From: Bacillota bacterium
GTDB lineage: Bacteria; Bacillota; Clostridia; Christensenellales; SZUA-584
Direction: 5' to 3'
Assembly: GCA_023460085.1 (NCBI GenBank)
Contig: JAEWRI010000038.1
Coordinates: 248,001-312,000, forward strand
DNA length: 64,000 bases
Each line of letters starts with the position of its first letter. Positions within the stretch are counted from its first letter, which is position 1. Below, one piece after another: positions 32,349 through 40,916 of this stretch. The translations under genes were made by a program, and so were the position numbers. The notes under the pieces were generated by a model. It worked only from the letters and a program-made list of their open reading frames with translations, searched no databases and was not told the origin of the DNA.

Positions 32349-32743
32349 GTCCAAAGCGATGTCACCTGCATCACCGTCTTGCCCGGCGAGGGCTCGAAGC
32401 CGCAGCGCTCGTAGAAGCCCGCCTCCGCGTCATACGCAATGAGGACCACGCGCAGATAGCCCGCGTAGTGCGCCCGCACCTTTTCCATCAGCGCCGCGCC
32501 GACGCCCTTTCCCTGATATTCCGGCCGGACGAGCATATAGTGCACATATGCCGTCATCACGCCATCGTCCATTACCGCGACGAGACCGACGAGCGTTTCG
32601 CCGTCCCACGCGGAGAATACGCTGCCAAAGCCGCGCATGGCGGCCTCCAGCTTTTCCGGGTAATTTCCCGACGACCAATTCACCGAAAGGAACAGCGGCG
32701 CCAGCTGCCCTCCAAACTCCCGCGTATCCTTATACGTAATCAT
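32345..32743 (-). CDS. GNAT family N-acetyltransferase
   Basis: 132 residues. The acetyl-CoA-binding motif A is YMLVRPEYQGKGVGAALMEK (about 78-97), and the C-terminal AEAGFYERCGFE is motif B. Short single-domain GNATs like this acetylate small molecules or proteins; substrate unknown. It overlaps the DUF815 gene (4 bases) upstream and the Nudix gene downstream. Confidence 0.88.
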   Translation of the reverse strand: MITYKDTREFGGQLAPLFLSVNWSSGNYPEKLEAAMRGFGSVFSAWDGETLVGLVAVMDDGVMTAYVHYMLVRPEYQGKGVGAALMEKVRAHYAGYLRVVLIAYDAEAGFYERCGFEPSPGKTVMQVTSLWT

Positions 32744-33945
32744 GCCTGCTCCTCCCCGCCCACGATGTGGACGATGAACTGCTGCGCGGTACGCGGAGAG
32801 CGCCCCCCGCCCAGCGCGAAACGCTCCGCTGCTTCCTCCAGCGCCGCGTCGTCCATGCGAATGCCCTGCCGTGCCGCCAGCGCGCGGACGATATCCAGAT
32901 ACCGCTCCTTATCGGGCCGAAAAAAGCCCACCGTCAGACCGAAGCGGTCGGATAGTGAAAGCTGCTCCTGCAGCGTCTCCGCGCGCGATACGTCGTCTCC
33001 TTCCCGGTCGGAGAACCGCTCGCGGATCATGTGGCGGCGGTTGCTCGTCGCGCAGATGATGACGTTCGGCGCTTTTACCGCGGCGGAACCTTCCAGCGCC
33101 GCCTTTACGGTGTAGTAATCGTCGCCTTCGCCGGTGAACGACAGATCGTCAATGAACAGTATGAACTTCAGCGGCAGCTCCGCCAGCGCGCCCATCACCG
33201 ATGGGATTTCCCGAAGCTGGCTTTTGCCCACCTCCACAAGCCGCAGTCCATCGCCGGCGTAATCGTTGACGATGGCCTTCAGCGTGGAGGACTTGCCCGT
33301 GCCCGCGTCGCCAAACAGCAGCGCGTTGGCGGCGGGCTTGCCGGAAAGCAGCGCCCGTACATTGCGCAGCAGCGCGCGCTTCTGCCGCTCGTAGCCGACA
33401 AGGTCTCCGAGACGCACCGGGTCGGGCCGCAGCACCGGCGTGATCCGCCCGTCCGCCAGCCGGAACATGACATGCTTTGCGTAAACGCCAAAGCCGCGCT
33501 TCGGAAGCTCCCGCATGCGCGTTTCGTATTCCTTCGCGAACTCGACGACCTCCGTACGCCACTCCGGCAGATATCCCGCATAGCCGATGGCGTCTTTCAC
33601 GCGGGCCGCGTCGAGGCGCGATACCGCCTGCAGTGCCGTCAGGTCGTTTTTCAGGCTTTCCGCCAGCACCTCGCCCGGCGCCAAGCCCATGGAGCGCCGC
33701 AGCACGTACGCGTTCACATCACCCAGCGCCGCGTCCAGCACATATTCCGTCAGGCTTTCGGTATGCGCCAGCAGCGCGGCGGCGAACGCCGCGTACGCCT
33801 CCACCGCCAGCGGCTGCGGGCCTTCCAGCGCGTTCAGCATCGCGCGAAGCTTTTTCACAATATCGTCTTCCAGCACACCGCGCAGCGCCACCAGCGCGCG
33901 AAGCGCCTCCCCCGCGGCCATAATCTCCGTAGTCTCACCCAACAC
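32740..33945 (-). CDS. DUF815 AAA-type ATPase
   Basis: 401 residues. The N-terminal half is helical and variable; the ATPase core follows LGDLVGYERQK, with Walker A FGDAGTGKSSTLKA (about 210-223), Walker B FILFIDDLSF, a sensor-like CATSNRRH and a conserved RERFSDREGDD. These match the DUF815 family of AAA-related ATPases. Cellular role is not established. It heads a three-gene overlapping unit with GNAT and Nudix enzymes. Confidence 0.88.
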   Translation of the reverse strand: MLGETTEIMAAGEALRALVALRGVLEDDIVKKLRAMLNALEGPQPLAVEAYAAFAAALLAHTESLTEYVLDAALGDVNAYVLRRSMGLAPGEVLAESLKNDLTALQAVSRLDAARVKDAIGYAGYLPEWRTEVVEFAKEYETRMRELPKRGFGVYAKHVMFRLADGRITPVLRPDPVRLGDLVGYERQKRALLRNVRALLSGKPAANALLFGDAGTGKSSTLKAIVNDYAGDGLRLVEVGKSQLREIPSVMGALAELPLKFILFIDDLSFTGEGDDYYTVKAALEGSAAVKAPNVIICATSNRRHMIRERFSDREGDDVSRAETLQEQLSLSDRFGLTVGFFRPDKERYLDIVRALAARQGIRMDDAALEEAAERFALGGGRSPRTAQQFIVHIVGGEEQA

Positions 33946-33956
33946 CCGTCATCCTC

Positions 33957-34292
33957 CTAAAGCCTGTACGGCGCAAGCGCCTTCAGCACCGCGCCCTCGA
34001 AGCTGCCTGAAGCACCCCAATCGAACGCGAAAAGTCCTTCTCCTCCGCCGCCGCCCACGCAATGCACGCGCGTACTGCCCGAAAGATCGTCCAGCGTTAC
34101 GGTCAGCGTCAGCCGGTTGCCCGCCCGCATGTAGTGCTTTTCGTATACGCGCAGCACAAAGCCTCCGCCGCCCGGAGCTCCCGCCCCATACGCATCGATG
34201 AGTTCACCCGTAAAGCTTCCCCTCACCACCGCGTCGTCGATGATCTGCGCCGCCTGCTGCACGCCCAGTGAAATAAAAAATGTGTTTGCCAT
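33957..34292 (-). CDS. DUF6054-like small protein
   Basis: 111 residues from the ATG at 34292, with AGGAG 8 bases upstream; a GTG three codons earlier would overlap that site. Features include VRGSFTGELIDAYG, VRVYEKHYMRAGNRLTLTVT-like sequence (VYEKHYMRAGNRL) and a Gly-rich VGGGGGEGLFAFD segment, fitting DUF6054 as I recall it. It is probably a cytoplasmic beta-rich fold of unknown function. It lies 11 bases upstream of the DUF815 gene. Confidence 0.7.
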   Translation of the reverse strand: MANTFFISLGVQQAAQIIDDAVVRGSFTGELIDAYGAGAPGGGGFVLRVYEKHYMRAGNRLTLTVTLDDLSGSTRVHCVGGGGGEGLFAFDWGASGSFEGAVLKALAPYRL

Positions 34293-34338
34293 TGCCTTCA
34301 CTCCTGTCCGGCGCTGTTTATTTTTTGCGCCGCTGTGA

Positions 34339-34344
34339 TATAAT
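34339..34344 (+). promoter_or_regulatory. -10 box of the DUF5658-like gene
   Basis: A perfect TATAAT 29 bases before the ATG. The -35 region is weak (TGTTTA at 34315-34320, 18-base spacer). Confidence 0.5.
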
Positions 34345-34373
34345 GTTACATATTTATACCCGGAGGTGCTTTC

Positions 34374-34721
34374 ATGATCGCTTTCATTAAAAGTGCCGAC
34401 AACCTCAAGGCCAAGCTCATGGCAACCTACGCGCTCAACGTCACGGACATATTGCTTACGCTGGCGCTGAACGCCACGGGCGCTTTCCGCGAGGGCAATC
34501 CGGTGATGTCGCTGTTTATGGGCAGCGCCGCCACCGCGCTCGCCGTCAAGCTCATCGTCCCCGCCGCGCTCATCGCGCTACTGTACTTCCGTCTGGGCGG
34601 CGCAACGCCCGCCCAGCGCAAAAGCGCCAACACGCTGATCTGCGGGTTGCTCGCGCTTTACATGCTGATTAACCTGTCGCACATCTTCTGGAGCGTGCTG
34701 TATATCCTCATGCAGCGCTGA
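34374..34721 (+). CDS. Small membrane protein, DUF5658-like
   Basis: 115 residues with three or four membrane helices (about 15-35, 45-70 and 86-112). The segment NVTDILLTLALNATGAFREGNPVMSLF matches the start of DUF5658 proteins in its motif TD..LTL and EGNPVM. CCGGAGGTG lies before the ATG. Function is unknown; it is a monocistronic gene divergent from the DUF6054 gene. Confidence 0.75.
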   Translation: MIAFIKSADNLKAKLMATYALNVTDILLTLALNATGAFREGNPVMSLFMGSAATALAVKLIVPAALIALLYFRLGGATPAQRKSANTLICGLLALYMLINLSHIFWSVLYILMQR

Positions 34722-35229
34722 GGCTCGCTCCATTCTATCATGCCTCCCGGTTTGCTTTCAACGCTGCTTCAAATTTCAAAAAATCGCTTCAGTGTACGAT
34801 CCGCCGCAGAATCTGCAGAGAAAAGAAAGGTGTATCCTTCTGCTTCGTCCATGTTGCCTGTATCCGGGTTTGAAAATCCGCCGACGACGTTTTATCATAG
34901 AAACACGCTCCAGGGAATACCGAAGGAGCATGAGCCGAGCGGATGATCGCCGTATGAAAGTACGGAAAACAAATTGCGGATAACGCGCGAGGACATTCGT
35001 CCAAAGAGCGCCGCAGGTCAGGCGGGCAGATAAGGAACGCAAAGAGAAGTCAGCATCAGGATGAAAGTCCGGTGAGGGTGAATCAAACGTTTCAGGGTTT
35101 GCTGGCAGGATTGCAGGTTTGTGAAAAGGGTTGCCGCAATGTGTCATGTTTCAGAAGAGGGTTCGCTGGAGCCTTTTTTTATTTTCGGGAACCAATCCTG
35201 GAATTGTCCTGAGTGTGCAGGCAGCACAC
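34722..35229. other. Long intergenic region, possibly a decayed gene
   Basis: No intact gene is visible. On the minus strand, a 41-codon open stretch at 34769-34891 (NVVGGFSNPDTGN..., ending ...TLKRFFEI then stop at 34769) has protein-like composition, and a different frame just upstream reads SVFPGACFYDK, suggesting a frameshifted remnant. The plus strand from 34900 to 35120 shows nothing I can name. A run of seven T at about 35173-35180 precedes the next promoter. Confidence 0.35.
34769..34891 (-). pseudogene. Possible C-terminal gene remnant
   Basis: A 41-codon frame closed by TGA at 34769-34771. Only an internal ATG at 34852 (MDEAEGYTFLFSADSAADRT) could start it, without a ribosome site. 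Reading continues plausibly upstream only after a frame change. I cannot identify the parent family. Confidence 0.25.
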
Positions 35230-35257
35230 TTTACAGCTCCACTTCGGGTGTTATAAT
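35230..35257 (+). promoter_or_regulatory. Promoter of the zinc-ribbon binding-protein gene
   Basis: TTTACA (35230-35235), a 16-base spacer and TATAAT (35252-35257), 43 bases before the ATG. Confidence 0.7.
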
Positions 35258-35300
35258 GATTGTAAATTCACAACCGAAAAATTCCAAGGAGGATATTGCG

Positions 35301-37241
35301 ATGCAATGCAAGAGTTGCGGCCATACGAACGAAGCAGGCAGCCGATTCTGCGAAAGGTGCGGCGCTCCCATGGCGCAGCCCGCCGATGCGCAGTATACAC
35401 CGCCCGCGGAACCAACGGATACCCGATACTCGCAGTATATGCCGCCCGCGGAGCCGACGCAGGCACCGTTTGCGCCGCCCGTACCCCCGGTCGCGGCGGA
35501 ACACCGGGAGGAGCGCGCCCCCCGCAGAAAAGGCGGTACGATTGCCATTGTGCTGGGTGTACTTTGCGCGCTGCTTGCCGCCGCTCTGGTGCTGACGCTG
35601 CTGGGCGTCACCGACTCGGTATTCTCTCCCGCGAAAACCTTTGCGGAACCCGAGGATGCGGTGCAGTACTTCCTGGATCGCGTAAAAGCTGCGGATTTGG
35701 ACGGCGCGATGTCGGCCTGCGCCGTAGATGAAGCCGCTCAGAATTACGATTATGAAGCGGCGATCGACCGATTCGGCGCAATGGGACTAAACGTGCCCGT
35801 GTTTATGCCCTCGGACTACGCCCTTTATACCTCGTACAATCAATACACCGTGCAAAACCAGATAGCGGGCGGCCTTCGGATGATGGCCCTTTCCTCTACG
35901 CTGCCCGAAGAATACGAGGGGTATCTGGGCTATGTGACAGTGCCGGAAAGTTCCGGCGATATTCAGTTCAGCGATGTCGTAAAGGATATGGATCCCGGCG
36001 CTTTTCTGGAAATGGAAATCGTCAAAATCCAGCCCAACGGGTACGAGGACGATGCGTATTCGGACTACCTTGAAGAAACCGCCGCCATCTATGGCGCGGA
36101 CGAAATGGCCGCGCGCGACGTGCTGTTTAAAATCGACGGCAACTATTATGCAGGCGGTTTTATGCTGCTGCGCTACGGCGAAAGCTGGAAAATCATACAG
36201 GTAGGCGATCCGGCAATCGCCCAGCCCGCTACGGGCGCGCTGATACCCCTGGACAGCAAATCCGATTTTGACTCGCTGCTGAATTCCGCCGAGGGCGGGG
36301 ATGTGGAAGAAAGCGCCGCGGTAACGGAAACCGCACCCGCAACCACGGAAGCCGCACCGGCGTCTGCGGCCAACACACTCTCCGGCATGCAGGTCGGCCT
36401 TTCGATGACCGGCGACAACAGCGGGTGGACTGCGCTGCTTGCCAACGACCTCATTAAAAACGCAGAGGGACGGGGTGCCGAAATCATCGCAAACTTCGGC
36501 AGCTGGGATCTGGATATCCAGGCCGAGCAGATCGAAACCTTGATAGTACAAGGATGCGATGTCATCATCGTCTGGACATACGATGTGAGCTCCAGCCAGC
36601 CCGCGTTGCAGCAAGCCCAGGAAGCGGGCATATACGTGATCATGCTCATCGCCTCCGAGCCCATCGAGGCAAACGGAACGTCCTCCGCGTTCATCGGGTT
36701 CGACAAGCGGGAGTTCGGCAATACGATAACGGACTGGATGTACGATAATCTGGGCGGAGACCTCCGCATCGGCGAACTCACCAGCGGACCCGACAGCACT
36801 GTAACCACGGACCTGTCCGGAGCATTGACGGAGGCGGTTACGGCGCATCCCCAATGGAAGATCGTATCCACCGTGAACGGGGGCTATGGCCAAAGCGACG
36901 CTTACACTGCTGCCCAAAACATGCTGACGATGTATTCCGATATCGATGTGCTTTACTGCCATTCGGACGCCCTGGCTCTTGGCGCGGCGCAGGCCGTACA
37001 AGAGGCTGGTCTTCAGGATGAGGTGTCCGTAGTGTGCATGGGAGAATCGCAGGCGATTATCGACGCTGTCGCGGACAGCAGCATCCGCTTCGCCGTGATG
37101 AACGACCTGCATATGGGCGAAGCCATACTGGATGTCGCGAACCAGCTCGTGCAGGGTTCTCTCTCAGAGGCACGCATCTATCTCGACCCGTTGCTCGTGG
37201 ACAGCTCCAACGCGGCCAGTTTGTCCGGATACAGCTATTGA
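35301..37241 (+). CDS. Zinc-ribbon, membrane-anchored sugar-binding-like protein
   Basis: 646 residues from the ATG at 35301 with AAGGAGG upstream. Order: zinc ribbon (CKSCG, then CERCG, residues 3-23), a Pro-rich linker with two YTPPAEPT-like repeats (30-75), a membrane helix (about 80-103), an unrecognised extracellular domain (about 110-255), an acidic/Thr-Ala linker, and a periplasmic-binding type 1 (ribose/galactose-binding-like) domain (about 305-645; SGMQVGLSMTGDNSGW, QGCDVIIVWTYD, VLYCHSDALALGAAQAV). Such binding domains are normally secreted partners of ABC importers; none is adjacent. A membrane-tethered sensor or receptor is possible. Confidence 0.8.
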   Translation: MQCKSCGHTNEAGSRFCERCGAPMAQPADAQYTPPAEPTDTRYSQYMPPAEPTQAPFAPPVPPVAAEHREERAPRRKGGTIAIVLGVLCALLAAALVLTLLGVTDSVFSPAKTFAEPEDAVQYFLDRVKAADLDGAMSACAVDEAAQNYDYEAAIDRFGAMGLNVPVFMPSDYALYTSYNQYTVQNQIAGGLRMMALSSTLPEEYEGYLGYVTVPESSGDIQFSDVVKDMDPGAFLEMEIVKIQPNGYEDDAYSDYLEETAAIYGADEMAARDVLFKIDGNYYAGGFMLLRYGESWKIIQVGDPAIAQPATGALIPLDSKSDFDSLLNSAEGGDVEESAAVTETAPATTEAAPASAANTLSGMQVGLSMTGDNSGWTALLANDLIKNAEGRGAEIIANFGSWDLDIQAEQIETLIVQGCDVIIVWTYDVSSSQPALQQAQEAGIYVIMLIASEPIEANGTSSAFIGFDKREFGNTITDWMYDNLGGDLRIGELTSGPDSTVTTDLSGALTEAVTAHPQWKIVSTVNGGYGQSDAYTAAQNMLTMYSDIDVLYCHSDALALGAAQAVQEAGLQDEVSVVCMGESQAIIDAVADSSIRFAVMNDLHMGEAILDVANQLVQGSLSEARIYLDPLLVDSSNAASLSGYSY

Positions 37242-37345
37242 CCCCAGTAATCCGGCGAAACGCGTTGACGCAAGCGTCGCGCAGCAGCCTCGGAAGAACA
37301 GCGTTTCGCCGTTCCTCCGCCTCATCCGAATCACACCGGTACAAC

Positions 37346-37378
37346 GAAAAGAGCGGCCGTTATCAGCCGCTCTTTGTG
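37346..37378. terminator. Bidirectional terminator between convergent genes
   Basis: A perfect 9-bp stem AAGAGCGGC/GCCGCTCTT with an 8-base loop. The minus-strand side is followed by TTTTCGTTGT, so it best serves pstS. Confidence 0.75.
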
Positions 37379-37394
37379 TGTCTTGCCGATGATG

Positions 37395-38318
37395 TTACGG
37401 AAGCAGGTAGCCCTTGCTCACCATGTAATCTGTCGCTTCGGCATCCGCCATGCAGTAGTCCATGAAGCTCTTCAGCTCGCCCGTGGGGTCGCCCATCGTC
37501 AGCAGGTTGAAGTTACGGAAGTACTTGTAGGTTCCAGCCATCAGGTTGTCGGTCGTCGCGGCCACACCGTCAATGGTGAGCGCAGTCAGGTTGTGCTCGC
37601 TTACGAGGCCCAGCGACATGTAGCCGATGCCCATGGGATTGGCTTCCACCTGGGTGCCCATCGCGCCGTTAGAGTCGACTATCTGGCACATGGCGTCTTC
37701 GATCTCAATCTGCTCGCCCGCTTCGTTCTTGCCAAGGAAAAGGTTCTGGAAAGCTTCGCGCGTGCCGGATACGCTGTCACGCGAGTAGAGGATAATCTCG
37801 CCCGCGGTGCCGCCCACATCGGACCAGTCCGTGATTTCGCCGAGGAAAATCTTTTTGACCTGCTCAGCGGTCAGTTCCGTTACCGGGTTGTCCTTGCTGA
37901 CCACAATCGCGAGACCATCGAGGCAAAGCAGGTGGGTCTGCATATCGGGATACAGCGTTTTCTCATCGTCCTTCAGATCCCTTGAAGCCATGCCCATGTT
38001 CGCCGTGCCGTCGCCGCAAGCTGTTACGCCGGCGCCAGAGCCAGTCTGCTCAACGTTGATAGACACATTGGGATGCGCTTCCATGTACTTCTCGGCCAGT
38101 GCCTCTATTACAGGACCCACCGATGTGGAACCCGCAACCTGAATGAGCACTTCTTCAAGCGACGGAGACGCAGCTTCGGAAGGGGACACCGACGCAGCCT
38201 CAGAAGCGCTTACCGATTCCGATGCCGATTCAGACGCCGTCTGGGAAGCGTTTCCGCAGCCCGTGAAGATCAGCGCTGCCGTCAGCACGAGCACGATGAT
38301 AACAGAAAACTTTTTCAT
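37395..38318 (-). CDS. pstS: Phosphate-binding lipoprotein PstS
   Basis: 307 residues. A signal peptide with lipobox FTGC is followed by a Ser/Ala/Glu-rich linker to about residue 55. The mature domain opens VAGSTSVGPVIEALAEKY and contains QTGSGAGVTACGDGTANMGM and YSRDSVSGTREAF, the phosphate-contact regions of PstS. It captures phosphate for the PstCAB importer. pstC, pstA, pstB and phoU are not in the window. GGAGGT precedes the ATG, and five PHO-box-like hexamers lie upstream, predicting PhoP control. Confidence 0.93.
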   Translation of the reverse strand: MKKFSVIIVLVLTAALIFTGCGNASQTASESASESVSASEAASVSPSEAASPSLEEVLIQVAGSTSVGPVIEALAEKYMEAHPNVSINVEQTGSGAGVTACGDGTANMGMASRDLKDDEKTLYPDMQTHLLCLDGLAIVVSKDNPVTELTAEQVKKIFLGEITDWSDVGGTAGEIILYSRDSVSGTREAFQNLFLGKNEAGEQIEIEDAMCQIVDSNGAMGTQVEANPMGIGYMSLGLVSEHNLTALTIDGVAATTDNLMAGTYKYFRNFNLLTMGDPTGELKSFMDYCMADAEATDYMVSKGYLLP

Positions 38319-38367
38319 TGTAACCTCCTAAAAATCTTTCAAATCTGTGTACACAATACACCGGACA

Positions 38368-38417
38368 TGTAAAGCGCATATCAAAGCCGCGTTAAGCGCG
38401 TGTAAAGCGCTCGTAAA
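38368..38417 (-). promoter_or_regulatory. PHO-box array upstream of pstS
   Basis: On the minus strand five hexamers TTTACG, TTTACA, TTAACG, TTGATA and TTTACA are spaced by exactly 5 bases each (11-base period). This matches the tandem TT(A/T/C)ACA pattern bound by PhoP in Bacillus-type PHO regulons. The last hexamer can double as a -35 box. Confidence 0.8.
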
Positions 38418-38435
38418 ATAAGCGAAAAGGCGCAT

Positions 38436-38464
38436 CAAAAAGGAGCGCCGTTCAGCAGCGCTCC
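38436..38464 (-). terminator. Terminator of the LRR gene
   Basis: Stem GGAGCGC/GCGCTCC with a 9-base loop, followed on the minus strand by TTTTTGATG. Confidence 0.75.
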
Positions 38465-38479
38465 CATCGTTTGAATGCG

Positions 38480-40096
38480 TCAGTATTTCAGGTCGGCTAC
38501 AAAAGACACCGTATACAGATCATATATTTCGTACATGTTCTTGCGGAGATCGAGCGACTCCAGATTGGTGCAATAGGACAGCGGCCATACGGAATCCAGC
38601 TCGTTGGTATTGAGATCGAGCACCTCCAGATGATAAAGCCCGCTCAGGTCGTAAACGTCGGAAATCCGGTTGGTGCTGAGGTCCAGATCCGTGAGGTTAT
38701 ACAGATATGCCAGCGGGGAAAGATCCCATATCTGGTTCTGCTCCAGGTTGAGGTCTTCCAGCTTGGTGCAGTTGGCCAGCGCGGAGATATCGGTAATCTT
38801 GTTGATAGATAGGTTCAGCAGCGTCAGATTCGTCAGGTTGCCGATGGGCGTAATATCCTTCAGCGTACCGCAGCCGGAAACATAGAGCACCTCCAGATCG
38901 CGCATGCCGCTCAGCGGCTCCACATTGCTTACAGGGCACCAGGTGAGATACAGCTTTTTCATTCGTGTCATGTTGCGAAGCATCGAGATATCTGAAATAT
39001 TCGACTTCCACAGCGAAAGGTACTCCAGATTGACCAGCGGTGCCAGCGGCGCAAAGTCCGTGATATTGTTGTACCGGATGCTCAGCGAAAGCAGGTTGGT
39101 CAGATTGGAAAGCGGCTGTATGTTGCTGATGCTGTTTTTGCCCAGCCAGAGCTTGCTCAGATTCACCAGCCCCGAAAGCGGCGATATATCGGAGATCTGG
39201 TTCTCGTCCAGCACCAGCTCCTGCAGAAAATACAGCTCCCGAAGCGGCGACACATCGGTGATGCTGTTGGTTTCGGCGGTCAGCTTCTTCAGATTCGTAC
39301 AGTAGCGCAGCGCCGCAATGCTGGTGATGCCTTTATCGTCCAATGTGAGCTCGGTAATCTGCTGCATATCCGTGGGGTAAATGCTGCCCGCGGGTTTGCC
39401 CAGCGCGGCGCGGATCTCGGTTTCAAGCGCCGCGTCGTCAAATACCACCGGAGGCACCGTGGGCACCGGCGTGGACACTGGCGTAGGGACAGGCGTAGGC
39501 TCCGGCGTGAGCTCAGGCGTTTCCATCTCATCCAGACGATCCTGATCGTCATCGTCCACATGCGCCACGCTGCGGTTCGTATCAAAAAAGCCCAGGCCCC
39601 ACCCCAAGCCAAGCCCCAGCCCCAACCCCAGCACCACGGCGATGGCCGCGATCAGAAGGCCTTTGCGGCTTTTCCGGGTGGGCTGGTCCGGCGTTTTCGG
39701 CGGCATCTGTGAACCGGGAATCTGCATGACTGCCTGCGGCGGAGCGAAAGCCTGTCCTGCCGCCCGGGGCGCAACCGGAATCTCCATCGTAGCCTGCGGA
39801 ACCGAGGTCTGCGCCGATGGCGGCGGCGTCATTTCCTGCGGTGCAGAGGCCTCCGGCGCGGCTTCCTGCGCAGGCTGCGCACCCTGGGCCGTTATATCAG
39901 GCAGCGCGGTCGATTCCTGCACGGGCTGCACAGGGCCGGCACTTCCGGAAACAGCGGCTCCGCACTGCATGCAAAAGGCATTCCCCTCCGCCAGCGGCGC
40001 GCCGCAGGCGGCACAGGATGGGTTCAGCTTGCTGCCGCATTGTCTGCAAAACACGGCCTTCGTTACGTTATCCGCGCCACAGTTCTGGCACCTCAT
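38480..40096 (-). CDS. Double-zinc-ribbon, membrane-anchored leucine-rich-repeat protein
   Basis: 538 residues from the ATG at 40096 with GAAGGAGGG upstream. Order: two zinc ribbons (CQNCG/CRQCG and CAACG/CMQCG, residues 3-48), a Pro/Ala/Gln-rich linker (50-150), a Gly/Leu-rich membrane helix (about 157-182), a TPVPTPV linker, then about a dozen internalin-like leucine-rich repeats of about 22 residues (unit form LxxLxLxxNxIxDIxPL) to the end. The repeats should lie outside the cell and the zinc ribbons inside. It shares the ribbon-linker-helix plan with the gene at 35301. A surface recognition role is likely. Confidence 0.88.
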   Translation of the reverse strand: MRCQNCGADNVTKAVFCRQCGSKLNPSCAACGAPLAEGNAFCMQCGAAVSGSAGPVQPVQESTALPDITAQGAQPAQEAAPEASAPQEMTPPPSAQTSVPQATMEIPVAPRAAGQAFAPPQAVMQIPGSQMPPKTPDQPTRKSRKGLLIAAIAVVLGLGLGLGLGWGLGFFDTNRSVAHVDDDDQDRLDEMETPELTPEPTPVPTPVSTPVPTVPPVVFDDAALETEIRAALGKPAGSIYPTDMQQITELTLDDKGITSIAALRYCTNLKKLTAETNSITDVSPLRELYFLQELVLDENQISDISPLSGLVNLSKLWLGKNSISNIQPLSNLTNLLSLSIRYNNITDFAPLAPLVNLEYLSLWKSNISDISMLRNMTRMKKLYLTWCPVSNVEPLSGMRDLEVLYVSGCGTLKDITPIGNLTNLTLLNLSINKITDISALANCTKLEDLNLEQNQIWDLSPLAYLYNLTDLDLSTNRISDVYDLSGLYHLEVLDLNTNELDSVWPLSYCTNLESLDLRKNMYEIYDLYTVSFVADLKY

Positions 40097-40228
40097 GGAT
40101 CTCTTCCCTCCTTCGCCGGCAACGCGGCGCATGTATGATATCAGTATACACAATTGTAATATTGCCCAGTAGCAGGAAATATTATATCACGCCCGCTGTT
40201 CTTTTCCTATATATCAACTTCAAGCAGT

Positions 40229-40262
40229 AATAAAAAAAGCCCGCGTTAACGAGCTTTTATAT
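40229..40262 (-). terminator. Probable terminator of the lipoprotein gene
   Basis: An imperfect stem (AAAAGC.CG with CG.GGCTTTT around TTAA) followed by TTTTTT on the minus strand. Confidence 0.55.
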
Positions 40263-40268
40263 CGGTTT

Positions 40269-40916
40269 TCAGGAAGCGGACGGCACAGCAGACTCCGTTT
40301 GCACAGCAGACTCCGTTTGCACAGCAGACTCTGTCTGTGCGGCAGACTCTGTCTGGGTGACCGCGGCAGAGGATGTCTCCGTGGGCGAGGGAATAGGCCC
40401 GGGGGTGGGGGTGGGAATATTCCCGTAGAGCCAGCCGGAGGCATACGTCACGATGATGCCCTCGTTGTTCCACACCACGTTTTCCGTGTTGGTGATGTTC
40501 TGAAACTTGTTGCCGTACTTCGTGTATATGTCGTTGCTCTGCTTGTGATAATATGAAGGCGCAAAGCAGATGAACCCCTGGATATCTACCATGCCTTCCA
40601 GCGCCTCGTCCGAAAGCGTAAACTGCTCGGAGATGGGAGCCTGCGATTTCTGTATGGTGCGATGATCAATGGTGGTGCTGTTCTGGGCGACGATGGAAAC
40701 ATCGATCCACGCGCCATCCGGCACATCGATGGTTCCCGATACGGTAATGACGTTGCCGCTGTAGGCGATCTCACAGCTGCCGGCGACAACCACGCCCAGC
40801 GAAGCATCGGATGGCACCGGTCTCGAAAGCGACGCGGCACCGCAGCCCGCGAGAGCCAGAGCGCACAGCCCCATGGCCAGCAGTACGGCCAGCATTTTAA
40901 CGCGTGTTTTGCGCAT
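40269..40916 (-). CDS. Hypothetical lipoprotein with QTESAV repeats
   Basis: 215 residues from the ATG at 40916, with AGAGG 9 bases upstream. A signal peptide with lipobox LAGC (Cys about 25) is followed by a beta-rich domain (SCEIAYSGNVITVSGTIDVP ...) of unknown family. The C-terminus is low complexity: TPTPGPIPSPT then four copies of QTESA(A/V). It is presumably surface-attached, and the tail may be a spacer. It is divergent from the pilus operon and may or may not be related to it. Confidence 0.78.
   Translation of the reverse strand: MRKTRVKMLAVLLAMGLCALALAGCGAASLSRPVPSDASLGVVVAGSCEIAYSGNVITVSGTIDVPDGAWIDVSIVAQNSTTIDHRTIQKSQAPISEQFTLSDEALEGMVDIQGFICFAPSYYHKQSNDIYTKYGNKFQNITNTENVVWNNEGIIVTYASGWLYGNIPTPTPGPIPSPTETSSAAVTQTESAAQTESAVQTESAVQTESAVPSAS
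40283..40354. repeat. Four tandem 18-bp repeats (VNTR-like)
   Basis: Units 40283-40300 and 40301-40318 are identical (GCACAGCAGACTCCGTTT); 40319-40336 and 40337-40354 differ at a few positions. The period is in frame and encodes the QTESA(A/V) repeats. Confidence 0.9.

Noticed and set aside
35020..35100. ACGCAAAG-containing stretch considered as a cyclic-di-GMP riboswitch
   Set aside because: The rest of the aptamer consensus and the flanking stems could not be found, and no translated gene follows at a suitable distance.
40283..40354. 18-bp tandem repeats considered as CRISPR or regulatory iterons
   Set aside because: They abut without spacers and are in frame within a lipoprotein gene.
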